From Pseudomonas sp. LFM046 (GTDB lineage Bacteria; Pseudomonadota; Gammaproteobacteria; Pseudomonadales; Pseudomonadaceae): a stretch of 64,000 nucleotides of DNA. Below are positions 18,313-27,964 of this stretch, in pieces. The notes under the pieces were generated by a model. It had not been told where the DNA came from. It ran no database searches and saw only the letters and a list, made by a program, of their open reading frames with translations. Within the stretch, counting starts at the first letter, position 1. The number at the start of each line of letters is the position of its first letter. Position numbers and translations under genes: made by a program. The stretch spans positions 1,512,620 to 1,576,619 of the forward strand of contig NZ_JYKO02000001.1 in the NCBI RefSeq assembly GCF_000949385.2, given 5' to 3'.

Positions 18313-19242
18313 TCAGAACCAGAAGCGGATACCGGCGACGAAGCGGGCTTCGTCGTTGTCCTCACCTTCCTCGCGGGCGAAGTCGGCGGTGTTGCCGTAG
18401 TTGCGGTTCCAGCTTACGCCTATGTAGGGCGCGAACTCGCGGACGATCTCGTAGCGCAGGCGCAGGCCCACCTCGGTGTTGCCCAGCCCCGAGCCGACGC
18501 CGCGCTCGTGGTCATTGCGGCCGTAGAGGTTCACTTCCGCCGTGGGCTGCAGGATCAGCCGGTTGGTTAGCAGGATGTCGTACTCGCCTTCCAGGCGTAG
18601 GGCGCTCTGACCGTTCTCGCCGAAAAAGGCCGTGGCCTCGGTCTCCAGGCCATACAAGGGCATGCCTTGCACGCCGAAGGCCGCCCAGGTCTGCGGTGAG
18701 CCGGGCTTGAAGTCCTGGCGCACGCCGCCCACCAGTTCCCACCAGGGGCTGATCGCGCGGCCATAGAGCGCCTGCACTTCGGCTTCCTCGGTCTTGCCGT
18801 TGGCGCGTTCGCCTTCCGAGCGGAACCAGAATCGATTGATGTCGCCGCCGATCCAGCCGGAGGCGTCCCAGTTCAACACGGCAGCGTCGTCAGCGTCCTG
18901 GTACTCCAACTTGTCCATCAGGAACAGGCTGTTGATGCCACCGGTGTGCATGTGGTGGGGCGGCAGCGGTGGGAAGGCAGCGGCGCGGTCGGCCTCGGTC
19001 GGCACCGGGATAGGCGTGCGGCTGCCATAGCCGGACGGCTGGGACGGGGCCTTTTCGTCTTGTTTCATCTGGCCATGGTTCATCTGGCGGTGGTCCATGG
19101 CGCCGTGATCCATCTGATCGTGGTTCATCTGGCTGTGGTCCATGGCGCCATGATCCATGGTTTCCGCCGCCCCAGCGCTACCGGCCGCGGCAAGGGCCAC
19201 GGCCAGGGCGAGCAGGGCAGGGCGCTTGAGGCTACTGGTCAT
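18313..19242 (-). CDS. copB: Copper resistance outer-membrane protein CopB
   Basis: The 309-residue protein has a signal peptide ([17 protein letters not shown]) followed by Met/His repeats ([19 protein letters not shown]). A beta-barrel domain follows and ends in Phe-Trp-Phe, typical of outer-membrane proteins. This matches the CopB/PcoB family, thought to bind and sequester copper at the outer membrane. The start at 19242 puts a short basic segment before the signal core. It overlaps the end of the small Met-rich gene by 11 bases, indicating translational coupling. Confidence 0.9.
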   Translation of the reverse strand: MTSSLKRPALLALAVALAAAGSAGAAETMDHGAMDHSQMNHDQMDHGAMDHRQMNHGQMKQDEKAPSQPSGYGSRTPIPVPTEADRAAAFPPLPPHHMHTGGINSLFLMDKLEYQDADDAAVLNWDASGWIGGDINRFWFRSEGERANGKTEEAEVQALYGRAISPWWELVGGVRQDFKPGSPQTWAAFGVQGMPLYGLETEATAFFGENGQSALRLEGEYDILLTNRLILQPTAEVNLYGRNDHERGVGSGLGNTEVGLRLRYEIVREFAPYIGVSWNRNYGNTADFAREEGEDNDEARFVAGIRFWF

Positions 19243-19522
19243 CGTTGCGATCCGTCCTGGGCTTGCCGTCGTGGCCCTGTTGCATGGCGCCATGGTCCAT
19301 CTTGCCGTGGTCCATGCCCTTCATCTTGCTGTGATCCATCCCTTGCATCTGGCTGTGGTCCATACCCTGCATCTTGCTGTGGTCCATGCCCTGCATCTGG
19401 CCATGGTTCATCGATTGTGGGTCAGCGGCCTTGGCCTTCTGGTCGTTCCCGGCCCAGGCGGCGGGCGCCAGCAGGGCGAAGGCCAGTGCGGCGGCGGTGA
19501 GGGTCTGCATGTGCTTGCTCAT
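19232..19522 (-). CDS. Small Met/His-repeat periplasmic copper-binding protein
   Basis: The 96-residue protein has a clear signal peptide ([18 protein letters not shown]) and then about seven near-perfect five-to-six-residue repeats of the form GMDHSKM/Q. These copy the Met-rich tracts of CopA and CopB. The start has AAGGAG eight bases upstream. It lies between copA and copB, 11 bases from copA. It has no catalytic fold, and the repeats suggest it holds Cu(I)/Cu(II) in the periplasm. The role is inferred from motif and position. Confidence 0.8.
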   Translation of the reverse strand: MSKHMQTLTAAALAFALLAPAAWAGNDQKAKAADPQSMNHGQMQGMDHSKMQGMDHSQMQGMDHSKMKGMDHGKMDHGAMQQGHDGKPRTDRNDDQ

Positions 19523-19533
19523 AGGTTTCTCCT

Positions 19534-21294
19534 TCATTCGACCACACGGACTTCGCGGAACATGCCCATGTCCATGTGGAACATCAGGTGGCAGTGATAG
19601 GCCCAGCGGCCCAGGGCGTCGGCCGTGACGCGGTAGCTGCGTTTCGAGCCGGGCGGCATGTCGATGGTGTGCTTGCGGACCAGGAAGTTGCCCGCCTCGT
19701 CCTCCAGGTCGCTCCACATGCCGTGGAGGTGGATGGGGTGGGTCATCATGGTGTCGTTGACCAGGGTGATCCGCAGGCGCTCGCCGTACTTCAGCAGCAG
19801 CGGTTCTGCATCGGCAAAGGGGATGCCGTTGAAGGACCAGGAGAAGCGCTCCATGTGCCCCGTGAGGTGCAGTTCGATGGTGCGGCCCGGCTCGCGTCCG
19901 TCCGGGTCGGGGAAGGTGCTGCGCAAGTCGGAGTAGGTGAGCACGCGGCGGCCGTTGTCGCGCAGGCCGATGCCCGGATCGTCCAGCTTCGGCACGGTGG
20001 TCATGGCCTGCATGTCCACCAGCGGATTGTCGGTTTCCGACGCAGGGTGGGCCTGCATCTGGCCGCCCATGCCGGCCATCTGCGAAGGGGCCATCCCTGC
20101 CATGGCGGAGTGGTCCATGCCGGCCATCTTCGAATGATCCATTCCCGCCATGTCGCCATGCCCCATGGCGCCGTGGTCCATGCCCATATCGGCCATGTTG
20201 ATCAGCGGACGCGGGTCGGGCTCCGGCACCGGTGCGCTGAGCCCCTCGCGCAGAGCGAGGGTGCCGCGGGCGAAGCCGGAGCGGTCCATGGACTGGGCGA
20301 AAATGGTGTAGGCCTCGTCGCCGGCGGGCTCCACCAGCACGTCATAGGTCTCGGCCACGGCGATGCGGAACTCGTCCACACTCACTGGCTCCACCGGCAG
20401 GCCGTCGGCGGCGATCACGGTCATCTTCAGGCCGGGAATACGCACGTCGAAGTAGGTCATGGCCGAGCCGTTGATGAAGCGCAGGCGGATCTTCTCGCCC
20501 GGCTGGAACAGCCCGGTCCAGTTGCCGTCCGGCGCCTGGCCGTTGAGCAGGTAGGTGTAGGTGGCGCCGCTGACGTCCGCGAGGTCCGTGGGGCTCATCT
20601 TCATTTCCGCCCACATCTTGCGGTCGGCCATGGCGGCGGCCCAGCCTTGCTCGCCGACGTCATTGATGAAGTCGCCGACGGTGCGCCTGTGCTGGTTGTA
20701 GTAGTCGGATTGCTTCTTCAGCTTGGCCAGCACACGGGCGGGGTCTTCGTCGGTCCAGTCGCTCAGCATCACCACGTAGTCGCGCTGGTACTGATAAGGC
20801 TCCGGCTCCTTCGGGTCGATCACGATGGGGCCGTACACGCCCACCTGCTCCTGGTAGCCGGAGTGGCTGTGGTACCAGTAGGTGCCGTGCTGCTTCACCT
20901 GGAAGCGGTATTCGTACTGGCCATCCGGCGCGATGCCAGCGAAGCTGAAGCCCGGTACGCCGTCCATGTTGGCCGGCAGGATGACGCCGTGCCAGTGGAT
21001 GGAGGTGTCCTCATCCAGGCGGTTGCGCACCCGCAGGGTCACGGTGTCGCCCTCGCGCCAGCGCAGCAGTGGGCCGGGGATGCCGCCGTTGATGGTCTTG
21101 GCGATTCGTGTCTTGCCGCTGAAGTTGACCGGCGTTTCGCCGATGAACAGGTCGAACTCGGTGCCGCTGAGCACCGTCGGCTGGCCCGGGCTGGTTACTG
21201 CCCAGACCGGCGTCTTCCACAGGCCCAGGCCCCCGAGAATGCCGCCGGCGGCCAGGCCTTTGACGAAGGTCCGCCGCGAGGTTTTGCATTGCAT
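19534..21294 (-). CDS. copA: Multicopper oxidase CopA, Tat-exported
   Basis: The 586-residue protein begins with a twin-arginine signal ([14 protein letters not shown]) and has the four multicopper-oxidase copper motifs: [31 protein letters not shown] and the C-terminal [13 protein letters not shown] Met-rich insert near residues 370–425 ([18 protein letters not shown]) is typical of CopA/PcoA. It oxidises or binds copper in the periplasm to give resistance. It is the first gene of a four-gene operon, and a cop-box-like site lies about 90 bases upstream. No copRS pair is in the window. Confidence 0.92.
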   Translation of the reverse strand: MQCKTSRRTFVKGLAAGGILGGLGLWKTPVWAVTSPGQPTVLSGTEFDLFIGETPVNFSGKTRIAKTINGGIPGPLLRWREGDTVTLRVRNRLDEDTSIHWHGVILPANMDGVPGFSFAGIAPDGQYEYRFQVKQHGTYWYHSHSGYQEQVGVYGPIVIDPKEPEPYQYQRDYVVMLSDWTDEDPARVLAKLKKQSDYYNQHRRTVGDFINDVGEQGWAAAMADRKMWAEMKMSPTDLADVSGATYTYLLNGQAPDGNWTGLFQPGEKIRLRFINGSAMTYFDVRIPGLKMTVIAADGLPVEPVSVDEFRIAVAETYDVLVEPAGDEAYTIFAQSMDRSGFARGTLALREGLSAPVPEPDPRPLINMADMGMDHGAMGHGDMAGMDHSKMAGMDHSAMAGMAPSQMAGMGGQMQAHPASETDNPLVDMQAMTTVPKLDDPGIGLRDNGRRVLTYSDLRSTFPDPDGREPGRTIELHLTGHMERFSWSFNGIPFADAEPLLLKYGERLRITLVNDTMMTHPIHLHGMWSDLEDEAGNFLVRKHTIDMPPGSKRSYRVTADALGRWAYHCHLMFHMDMGMFREVRVVE

Positions 21295-21384
21295 GCCGTT
21301 TCAATCCAGTCAGTCGAATGGGGCGCCACGCAACGGTCTGCGGCATGGCTCAGGTGCAAAACTGCCATATCGGCGCAGGGCGGG

Positions 21385-21402
21385 TGATTACATTTCTGTC
21401 AG
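21385..21402 (-). promoter_or_regulatory. Putative CopR box upstream of copA
   Basis: Read on the − strand this is CTGACAGAAATGTAATCA, resembling from memory the copper-regulator box of cop/pco operons (TGACA…TGTAAT). It ends about 90 bases from the copA start codon, a plausible promoter distance. Regulation by a CopRS-type system outside the window is inferred. Confidence 0.5.
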
Positions 21403-21510
21403 CTTGCCAGGGCCGGCGCCCAAACCCTGGTCTATCGTTTCTCAACGGCAGTGTCAGGGCGCCCGCCCTTGCCGGGTTCAAGGACAACCACCCCCTGCGG
21501 GAGACGCACC

Positions 21511-23025
21511 ATGCCCATCCGCAACCCATCCAGCGCCCTGTTACTGGTGCTGACTCTCCAGTTGGCCGGAAATGCTGCCTTTGCCGCCACGGATGCCGGC
21601 ATATCCGCCGCCCAGGATGACGCCCCCACCGCGGGCGTGTCCGCCGTACCCGCGGAGACGCCCGCCGCTGCACCGGCGGCCGCACCCGCAGCGGCGCCAG
21701 CTCCGGCCGCGCAGCCCGCGGCCACTCAGGCGGTGTTCAAGACCGAAGAACTCGACCAGATGATGGCGCCCATCGCCCTCTACCCGGATTCGCTGCTGGC
21801 CCAGGTCCTGATGGCCGCGACTTATCCGGGCAACGTGGCCGATGCCGTCGCCTGGTCCAAGGCCCATCCGGATGCCCAGGGCGATGCCGCCGTGAAACAA
21901 GTGGCCGACCAACCCTGGGACCCGAGCGTTCAATCGCTGGTGGCCTTTCCCCAGGTGCTGGCCACCCTTGGCCAGGACCCGGCCTGGGTGCAGCGCATGG
22001 GTGACGCCTTCCTCGCCCAGCCCAACGACGTGATGGATTCCGTCCAGCGCCTGAGGCGCCAGGCCCAGGCCGCCGGCAACCTGGAATCCAACGAGCAGCA
22101 GAAAGTCACCGTCCAGGAGGCCGCGCCGGTTGCGCCCAGCTCCACCACCACCGTGGTGCAGCCGGCCACCCAAACCATCGTCATCGAGCCCGCCGACCCG
22201 CAGGTGGTCTACGTGCCCAGCTACAACCCCACGGTGGTCTACGGCACCTGGTCGTACCCGTCCTACCCGCCGCCCTATTACCCGCCGCCGCCCAGCTACG
22301 GCTACCCCGTCGCCACCGCACTGGCCGCGGGCCTGGCCTTCGGCGTTGGCGTGGGCATCGTCAACTCCCTCTGGGGCGACTGCGACTGGGGCGGCGGCGA
22401 CGTCGATATCGACGTCAACAAGTACAACAACATCAACACCAACAGGCAGATCGACCGCAGCCAGAACAAATTCGTCCACAACCCGACCAATCGCGGCGGC
22501 GTGCCCTACCGCGACAACGTCAACCGCCGCGAGAACAGCCGGCGTATTCCCGGCGCCGAGCAGCGCGACGCCCTGCGCGGCTACGACGGCAACCGTACCG
22601 CCGAACGTCAGCGGGCCCGTGCGAGCCTGCAGGAGCGGGGCATCCAGGCGCCCGCCACCAGCAACCAGCAGGCCCGCGAACGGGCCCAGGCCGCCACGCG
22701 CGAGATGCGCAACGACCCGCAGGCGCGCCAACGTGTTGAAGGCGGCGCCCAGCAGCGTCCGCGCGCCGACACGGCCAATCGCCAGCAGCAGCGTCCCCGT
22801 GCCCAGAACAATCAGCAGACACGGCAACAGGCCCGCCAGCAGTACTCGTCGCAGCAGGGGCCACGCAACAACGCTTTCGCCGGTGCCCGTCAGCCTTCCC
22901 AGTCACGGCAGGCTGCCAGTCGGGGTGAAGTCAGCCGGCAATCTGCCGCACGCCCCCAGAAAGCATCCGCCGGCCGGCAAGTGCAACGGTCCGCACCGTC
23001 TCGCGGCGGCGCCGGTCGGCGCTGA
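21511..23025 (+). CDS. DUF3300 domain secreted protein
   Basis: The 504-residue protein has a signal peptide (ALLLVLTLQLAGNAAFA), an Ala/Pro-rich linker (to about 70) and the DUF3300 core (about 75–260: LDQMMAPIALYPDSLLAQ, QVVYVPSYNPTVVYG). A glycine-rich hydrophobic stretch follows, then a long Arg/Gln-rich low-complexity tail (about 340–504). ATG 21511 is chosen for its GGGAG upstream and signal placement. It is followed 13 bases later by a DUF2950 gene, a pairing I remember in other proteobacteria. The function is not known; envelope location is supported, and the basic tail could bind nucleic acid or polyanion. Confidence 0.8.
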   Translation: MPIRNPSSALLLVLTLQLAGNAAFAATDAGISAAQDDAPTAGVSAVPAETPAAAPAAAPAAAPAPAAQPAATQAVFKTEELDQMMAPIALYPDSLLAQVLMAATYPGNVADAVAWSKAHPDAQGDAAVKQVADQPWDPSVQSLVAFPQVLATLGQDPAWVQRMGDAFLAQPNDVMDSVQRLRRQAQAAGNLESNEQQKVTVQEAAPVAPSSTTTVVQPATQTIVIEPADPQVVYVPSYNPTVVYGTWSYPSYPPPYYPPPPSYGYPVATALAAGLAFGVGVGIVNSLWGDCDWGGGDVDIDVNKYNNINTNRQIDRSQNKFVHNPTNRGGVPYRDNVNRRENSRRIPGAEQRDALRGYDGNRTAERQRARASLQERGIQAPATSNQQARERAQAATREMRNDPQARQRVEGGAQQRPRADTANRQQQRPRAQNNQQTRQQARQQYSSQQGPRNNAFAGARQPSQSRQAASRGEVSRQSAARPQKASAGRQVQRSAPSRGGAGRR

Positions 23026-23038
23026 CAGGAGTTTGGAC

Positions 23039-23935
23039 ATGAACGTCACATCCCGGATTTTCGCGTCGCTGCTGCTGGCCACCTCTGTCGTGGGGGTGTG
23101 CTTCGCGCAGGAATCGTTCAAGACCCCGGAAGCCGCCGCCGAGGCTTTCGTCGCCGCCCTCGGCACCGAAAAGGCCGATGCCAAGCAACTGGCCGCCCTC
23201 CTCGGGGAGCGCTGGCAGGACTACATCCCCACCAAGGGCATCGAACGCAAGGAGGTGGACGCCTTCCTCGCCTACTACCGCGAAAAGCACAGGATCGACA
23301 CCGCCAAGGGCCGTGCCCACCTTGTCGTCGGCAATGACCCCTGGACCCTGCCGATCCCCATCGTCCAAGGCAAGGCGGGCTGGACCTTCGACGCCAAAGC
23401 CGCGAAAGAGGAAATCCGCCTGCTGCGCATCGGTCGCAATGAACTGACGGCGATCCAGTCCGCCGAGGCCTATCACGATGCGCAGATGGACTACGCCGAA
23501 GTCGACCGCAATGGCGACGGCGTGCTGGAGTACGCCCAGAAATTCATCAGCAGCGACGGCAAGCACGACGGCCTTTACTGGGCCGACGAAGATGGCGCGG
23601 ACGAGAGCCCCCTCGGCCCGTTGTTCGGTGGCCAGACCAAGGGCGACGACTGGCACGGCTACCACTTCCGCATCCTCACCGCCCAGGGGCCCTCGGCCCC
23701 CGGCGGCGCCTACAACTACATGCTGGGCAAGGCCATGAGCCGGGGCTTCGCCCTGATTGCCTGGCCAGCCCAGTACGGCGACAGCGGCGTGATGAGCTTC
23801 ATGATCAGCCACGACGGCGAGATCTTTCAGAAGGACCTGGGCAAGGACAGCGAAAAGATCGCCAAGGCCATGAAGCGCTTCGACCCCGATAGCAGCTGGG
23901 ACGAAGTCAAAACCTCGGACGAGCCGGGCTCGTAG
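23039..23935 (+). CDS. DUF2950 domain secreted protein
   Basis: The 298-residue protein has a signal peptide (IFASLLLATSVVGVCFA). Its DUF2950 features include FKTPEAAAEAFVAAL near the N-terminus, the GWTFDAKAAKEEIRLLRIGRNE segment, and a C-terminal part with GYHFRILTAQGP and MSFMISHDGEIFQKDLG. The segment YAEVDRNGDGVLEYAQKF resembles a calcium-binding EF-hand loop but may be incidental. AGGAG precedes the start. It forms a two-gene unit with the DUF3300 gene. The molecular role is not known. Confidence 0.82.
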   Translation: MNVTSRIFASLLLATSVVGVCFAQESFKTPEAAAEAFVAALGTEKADAKQLAALLGERWQDYIPTKGIERKEVDAFLAYYREKHRIDTAKGRAHLVVGNDPWTLPIPIVQGKAGWTFDAKAAKEEIRLLRIGRNELTAIQSAEAYHDAQMDYAEVDRNGDGVLEYAQKFISSDGKHDGLYWADEDGADESPLGPLFGGQTKGDDWHGYHFRILTAQGPSAPGGAYNYMLGKAMSRGFALIAWPAQYGDSGVMSFMISHDGEIFQKDLGKDSEKIAKAMKRFDPDSSWDEVKTSDEPGS

Positions 23936-24301
23936 TGCCGGCTCCCCGCTCCCGGTGCGCATGGCGCACTCTACGGTCAGCCCCGTCGCGCTGGCCGAGC
24001 CTCGCTGATGGGGCGTAGGGTGGACCACGCTTCATCGGTCCACCATCGGCGTGTGGCATGGCACAGGCGGTGGGAATGAACAACGATTTCCACCCTGCGG
24101 CCAGTCGCTGGTGCGCGTGCACTGGGGATGAGCGTCGCGCGGTATTCCCCTGTCTGGACCTCCTCAGGAACCTTTGACCGCACGTCGCCACGACCTCATG
24201 CGCCGACGCAAGGCTGCCGCAAAATCAGGGGGGAACTGGTCAAAAACTATACTGAGAGTGCAGGGGTAAAGCTTGGGGGGGACCATTCAGGAGGGCTCGC
24301 C
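23936..24301. other. Intergenic region with one GTAGGGTGGA repeat
   Basis: This 366-base gap holds a GTAGGGTGGA-family repeat at 24015–24049 and a possible −10 hexamer TATACT at 24248–24253 that could serve the His/Tyr-rich gene at 24302. I see no convincing −35 element, small gene or structured RNA. Confidence 0.5.
24015..24049 (+). repeat. GTAGGGTGGA-type intergenic repeat, copy 1
   Basis: GTAGGGTGGACCACGCTTCA and the following TCGGTCCACCATCGG form an imperfect palindrome (GGTGGAC with GTCCACC). The same unit recurs nearly base for base at 59118–59152, and a relative lies at 30514–30548. Confidence 0.75.
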
Positions 24302-24652
24302 ATGCGTTTCCTCAAACTCGTCATCTTCTTCCTGGCGTGCGCCAGCAGCGGCCAGCTTCTTGCCCAACAGCCCTGGTCGTATTCCGACAGCTCCGACTCG
24401 CAGATGCTGGCCTGGAACGGTGGTGGCTATCACCGGCACCACCACCATCACTTCTACGGCCATCGCCACGGCCATGGCTACAGACCCTACTACTACCGCC
24501 AATACCCGCGCGTGATCTTTGTGCCGAGGTACTACAACGGTTACGGGATGCAGCCTTATTACTACCCGTACTACCGGAACCCGCGGATCGTGATTCAGTA
24601 CTACGACCCGAGGCGGGGGGTATTCATTGGGTCGGATGTGGGTGGCTACTGA
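24302..24652 (+). CDS. Small secreted His/Tyr-rich protein
   Basis: The 116-residue protein has a signal peptide (MRFLKLVIFFLACASSGQLL, cleavage near AQQ). Its mature part is dominated by His (RHHHHHFYGHRHGHG, about 46–60) and Tyr (RPYYYRQYP, QPYYYPYYRNP), ending in DPRRGVFIGSDVGGY. AGGAGG precedes the start. I do not recognise a named family. Such His/Tyr-rich secreted proteins could bind metal or associate with the cell surface. It is followed by a terminator and appears monocistronic. Confidence 0.7.
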   Translation: MRFLKLVIFFLACASSGQLLAQQPWSYSDSSDSQMLAWNGGGYHRHHHHHFYGHRHGHGYRPYYYRQYPRVIFVPRYYNGYGMQPYYYPYYRNPRIVIQYYDPRRGVFIGSDVGGY

Positions 24653-24679
24653 AGCGTCAGGGAATGAATCCGCATGCAA

Positions 24680-24703
24680 CAAGGCCCGCGAATGCGGGCC
24701 TTG
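24680..24703. terminator. Bidirectional hairpin terminator
   Basis: CAAGGCCCGC and GCGGGCCTTG pair perfectly over ten bases with a GAAT loop. The hairpin lies between the converging 24302 and ppiC genes. The T-run is short (TTG on + and TTG on −), so it is moderate in strength. Confidence 0.65.
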
Positions 24704-24723
24704 TGGTTGGAGGCGCTAAGCCA

Positions 24724-25005
24724 TCAGTCCTGGCGGCTGGTGACTTCCAGCAGGTGGTAGCCGAACTGGGTCTTCACCGGGCCCTGCACCACGTTCAGCG
24801 GGGCGCTGAAGACGACGGTGTCGAATTCCTTGACCATCTGGCCGCGGCCGAAGGAGCCGAGGTTGCCGCCGTCGCGGCTGGAGGGGCAGGTGGAATGCTT
24901 CTTGGCGATTTCGGCGAAGTCGGCGCCGGCTTCGATGGCGGCTTTGAGTTCGTTGCACTTGGCTTCGGTGGAAACCAGGATGTGGCGGGCGGTTGCGCGT
25001 GCCAT
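24724..25005 (-). CDS. ppiC: Parvulin peptidyl-prolyl isomerase PpiC
   Basis: The 93-residue cytoplasmic rotamase is a single parvulin domain: RATARHILVSTEAKCNEL, the DFAEIAKKHSTCPSSRDGGN segment, then FGRGQMVKEFD and VKTQFGYHLLEV. Length and order match PpiC of enterobacteria. AAGGAG lies eight bases before the start. It catalyses cis-trans isomerisation of peptidyl-prolyl bonds. It is a single-gene unit between converging and diverging neighbours. Confidence 0.93.
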   Translation of the reverse strand: MARATARHILVSTEAKCNELKAAIEAGADFAEIAKKHSTCPSSRDGGNLGSFGRGQMVKEFDTVVFSAPLNVVQGPVKTQFGYHLLEVTSRQD

Positions 25006-25281
25006 GGTGGGGTACTCCTTGCAATTGAGGTTGCAGAGCCTAGCGGAATCGGTGGGCGATTCAAGGTGTTTGGTCGGGGTCAATCGCCCATCGGCTGCCG
25101 GACATGAGCGGGGTACAGGGCTGGTGATCCGGCTGTGGGGGAGTGTGGAACACTCTGCCTGAACCCCGGCCTCTCCCGCAGTGGTAAAGGGCAGGAACGA
25201 AATTTTCACGCGCTTTTCAACTGGCGTTGACGCCGGCTTGGCTAGGGTGGCAGGCCTCGGATTCTATGAGGCAGGCCTTTC

Positions 25282-26064
25282 ATGTCCCGTCGTCTTTTTG
25301 TTGGGTTGGGGTGTGCGCTGGCGGTTGCGGTTGCGACGGCCATCGCGTTGGTGCCTCGGGGTGGCTCCGAGGTGGCGCAGTCCGTAGCGCCCTTGCTGGG
25401 CACCGCGCGTCCGGCGAACTGGGCGCAGCCGGTGGAGCCCGCCTTCAATTTCTATCGCATGTCGCCTTCGCTCTACCGCAGCGCGCTGCCGCACAGTGGT
25501 GATGTGCCGCTGCTTGAGCAGTTGGGCGTGCGCACGGTGGTGAGTTTCATCAAGGACGACGATGCCCAATGGCTGGGGGATGCCAAGGTACGCACGGTGA
25601 GCATCCCGCTCCATGCGGACCGGGTGGACGATGCCGATGTGATTCGCGTGCTGGGCGCCGTGCAGGCGGCCGAGCGGCTGGGACCGGTGCTGATCCATTG
25701 CAAGCATGGGCGCGACCGCTCCGGGCTGATGGCGGCCATGTACCGCACCGTGGTGCAGGGCTGGAGCAAGGAGGAGGCATTGCGGGAGATGCAGCAGGGT
25801 GGCTTTGGCGACCCGGCGAGCATGGCCAGTGCCGTGGCCTATGTGCAGAAGGCTGATGTGGAAGGCATTCGCCAGGCCATGGCGCGAGGGGAGTGCAGCA
25901 CGTCCTGGGCTTCAATGTGCCGGCTCAGGGGCTGGCTGGATCGCCAGTTCGCCGACGCTACCCAGGGGGTTCCGGCCGCCCTGCCCGCGACGGATGTCGC
26001 GGACAGGGACGTGCAGTCGGTGCCGGCTGCAGAAAGTTCCGAACTTACGCCCGACCGAGGTTGA
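25282..26064 (+). CDS. Membrane-anchored or secreted dual-specificity phosphatase
   Basis: The 260-residue protein has an N-terminal hydrophobic segment ([20 protein letters not shown]) and a DSP/tyrosine-phosphatase domain with the catalytic loop [10 protein letters not shown] (Cys140 and Arg146). Upstream YRSALPH and [14 protein letters not shown] are typical of this family. An Asp for general-acid catalysis probably lies in the DRVDDADV loop. The tail after about 200 has two Cys residues ([12 protein letters not shown]) and no known fold. The catalytic domain would face the periplasm, which is unusual for protein phosphatases; lipid or inositol-phosphate substrates are possible. It converges on and overlaps the MCP gene by 20 bases. 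Confidence 0.8.
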   Translation: MSRRLFVGLGCALAVAVATAIALVPRGGSEVAQSVAPLLGTARPANWAQPVEPAFNFYRMSPSLYRSALPHSGDVPLLEQLGVRTVVSFIKDDDAQWLGDAKVRTVSIPLHADRVDDADVIRVLGAVQAAERLGPVLIHCKHGRDRSGLMAAMYRTVVQGWSKEEALREMQQGGFGDPASMASAVAYVQKADVEGIRQAMARGECSTSWASMCRLRGWLDRQFADATQGVPAALPATDVADRDVQSVPAAESSELTPDRG

Positions 26065-27766
26065 AGTGACTCACCTGGGCGTTCAGGTCCTCGGCGAGGC
26101 GGGCCAGTCCCAGGGTGGCGTGGCTGACCTGGTCTGAGCCTTCGGCGTTGCTGCTGGCCAGGTCACGGATCAGTTCGATGCGCTGACTGATGTCGTGGGC
26201 GACCGCAGCCTGTTCCTCGGCGGCGCTGGCAATCTGAACGGCCATGTCGCTGATCACCCGGTTGGCGTGGGTGATGCTTTCCAGGGCGTGGCCGGCATCG
26301 TCCGCCTGGCGGGCGCCGGATTCCGCCTGGCTGCGGCTGTGGGACATGACGCTCACGGCCTGCTGGGCACCTTCCTGCAAGCGCTGGATCATGTCCTGGA
26401 TTTCCTGGGTGGAGTCCTGGGTGCGTTTGGCCAGGTTACGTACTTCCTCCGCCACCACAGCAAAACCCCGACCCTGTTCACCGGCCCGCGCGGCCTCGAT
26501 GGCGGCGTTGAGGGCCAGCAGGTTGGTCTGGTCGGCGATGCCCCGGATCACGTCGAGGATGCTGCCGATGCTGGTGGTATCCGACGCCAGGGACTGAACG
26601 ACTTCTTCGGCCTGGCCGATATCGCCGGACAGGCGCTGGATGGTGTCCACCATCTGGTCCACCAGCACACGCCCACCCCTGGCCGACTGGTCCGCCTGCT
26701 GGGCCGCCTCGGCGGTCTGGGAGGAGTGGCGGGCGACTTCCTGCACGGTGGCGGCCATTTCTGTGATGGCGGTGGCCACTTCTACGGTGTGCAGTTCCTG
26801 CTGCCGGATGTTTTCCTGGGTGGCGCGGGTGGTGCTGGTGAGCTGGGCGGCGGAAACGCTCAGTTGGCCGCTGGAGTGCACCACGTTGCTGACGATGTCG
26901 CGCAGCTTGGTGACCATCTGCCCGAAGGCGTGGGAGAGCACGCCGAACTCGCCGGAGCTGCGGTCATCGAGACGGGTGTTGAGCTCGCCTTCGGCCACGC
27001 GATGGGCTTCGCCGGAGAGTCGCAGCAGGGCGCCGCTGACCTTGCGGCGAATGGCGAAGATGCCGATCACGGAGATCACGATGAGCAGCAGGACCATGAG
27101 GCTGACGGCGGTCATGTAGGTGTTGCCGGTGGCGCGCAGGTCGGCGACTTCGCCCTGGGTGCGCTGGTCCAGCATGGCGAAGAAGTCGTCCACCGGGCGC
27201 ATGATTTGCGCCTTTTCCTGGTGGTACTGCGCGCTGTGCATCAGCTTGCCGGCCAGTGCCAGGTCCGGCGCGCCCTGGTATTCGCCCTTGCCCAGGGCCG
27301 CATTCATGGCCTGGGTTTCGAGGGTGACCAGGCCGTTGGAAGCCTTCTCGGCATCCGCCAGCTTGGCCAGTTCGGCCTGGGTGAATCCCTGGCGGCGCAT
27401 CAGCTCCAGCAGGGGCGTGGAGGCGCCTTCACCGCGATCGTTGGCCTGCCCGGCGGCAAGGAAATCCAGGTAGGGGCGCTGGTACTCCCGGGGGCGAGGC
27501 TGCTGGCCGTTGCGGATGTCCAGCGTCTGCTGATAGAGGTCCGCGAAATGGGCATCGCCGGTGACCGCGAGGGTCCGGGCCATGCGCGTAAGGTCGTCGG
27601 AACTCTGCCGAAGCTCATCGGCGAGCAGGTAGGACTGGTAGCGGTTTTCCTGACGTTCGCCGAGCTGCTTCTGGTTGCTGATCAGCAACACGACCAGCAG
27701 GCAGAGCAGAGCGGTGCAGAGGATGATGGCGCTGAAGATCAGCGTGAACAGGCGTTGGATCGACAA
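26045..27766 (-). CDS. Methyl-accepting chemotaxis protein, TTG start
   Basis: The 573-residue chemoreceptor has TM1 at about 8–30, a helical periplasmic sensor at about 31–215, TM2 at about 218–239 and HAMP at about 241–292. The cytoplasmic signalling domain has the conserved hairpin tip ([36 protein letters not shown]). No CheR/CheB tether is present. A TTG start at 27766 is chosen because AGGAG lies eight bases upstream and it gives the usual short N-tail before TM1; in-frame ATGs further upstream would add an untypical Pro/Cys-rich extension. The ligand cannot be read from the sequence. No other chemotaxis genes are near. Confidence 0.87.
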   Translation of the reverse strand: MSIQRLFTLIFSAIILCTALLCLLVVLLISNQKQLGERQENRYQSYLLADELRQSSDDLTRMARTLAVTGDAHFADLYQQTLDIRNGQQPRPREYQRPYLDFLAAGQANDRGEGASTPLLELMRRQGFTQAELAKLADAEKASNGLVTLETQAMNAALGKGEYQGAPDLALAGKLMHSAQYHQEKAQIMRPVDDFFAMLDQRTQGEVADLRATGNTYMTAVSLMVLLLIVISVIGIFAIRRKVSGALLRLSGEAHRVAEGELNTRLDDRSSGEFGVLSHAFGQMVTKLRDIVSNVVHSSGQLSVSAAQLTSTTRATQENIRQQELHTVEVATAITEMAATVQEVARHSSQTAEAAQQADQSARGGRVLVDQMVDTIQRLSGDIGQAEEVVQSLASDTTSIGSILDVIRGIADQTNLLALNAAIEAARAGEQGRGFAVVAEEVRNLAKRTQDSTQEIQDMIQRLQEGAQQAVSVMSHSRSQAESGARQADDAGHALESITHANRVISDMAVQIASAAEEQAAVAHDISQRIELIRDLASSNAEGSDQVSHATLGLARLAEDLNAQVSHFNLGRA

Positions 27767-27964
27767 TTGGGCTCTCCTGCATGAAGCGGTACCGGTCCCG
27801 GCAAGCGAGCAGGTGAGCGAAGCAACGTATGGCGATCCTTCGCTCATTGAACTCGGTGGAGGCGGGGTGCGGCAGCGTCCTTGCGCATGGCTTGGGGCGC
27901 ACCAGCGCGGTGCGTGGCAAGGATGATTGACCACTCAATCAAGATTGGCAACTGGCCATCAGAC

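Noticed and set aside
19270-19400. Regular DNA repeats as a CRISPR array
   Set aside because: They are coding repeats for GMDHSKM/Q units with no unique spacers of equal length.
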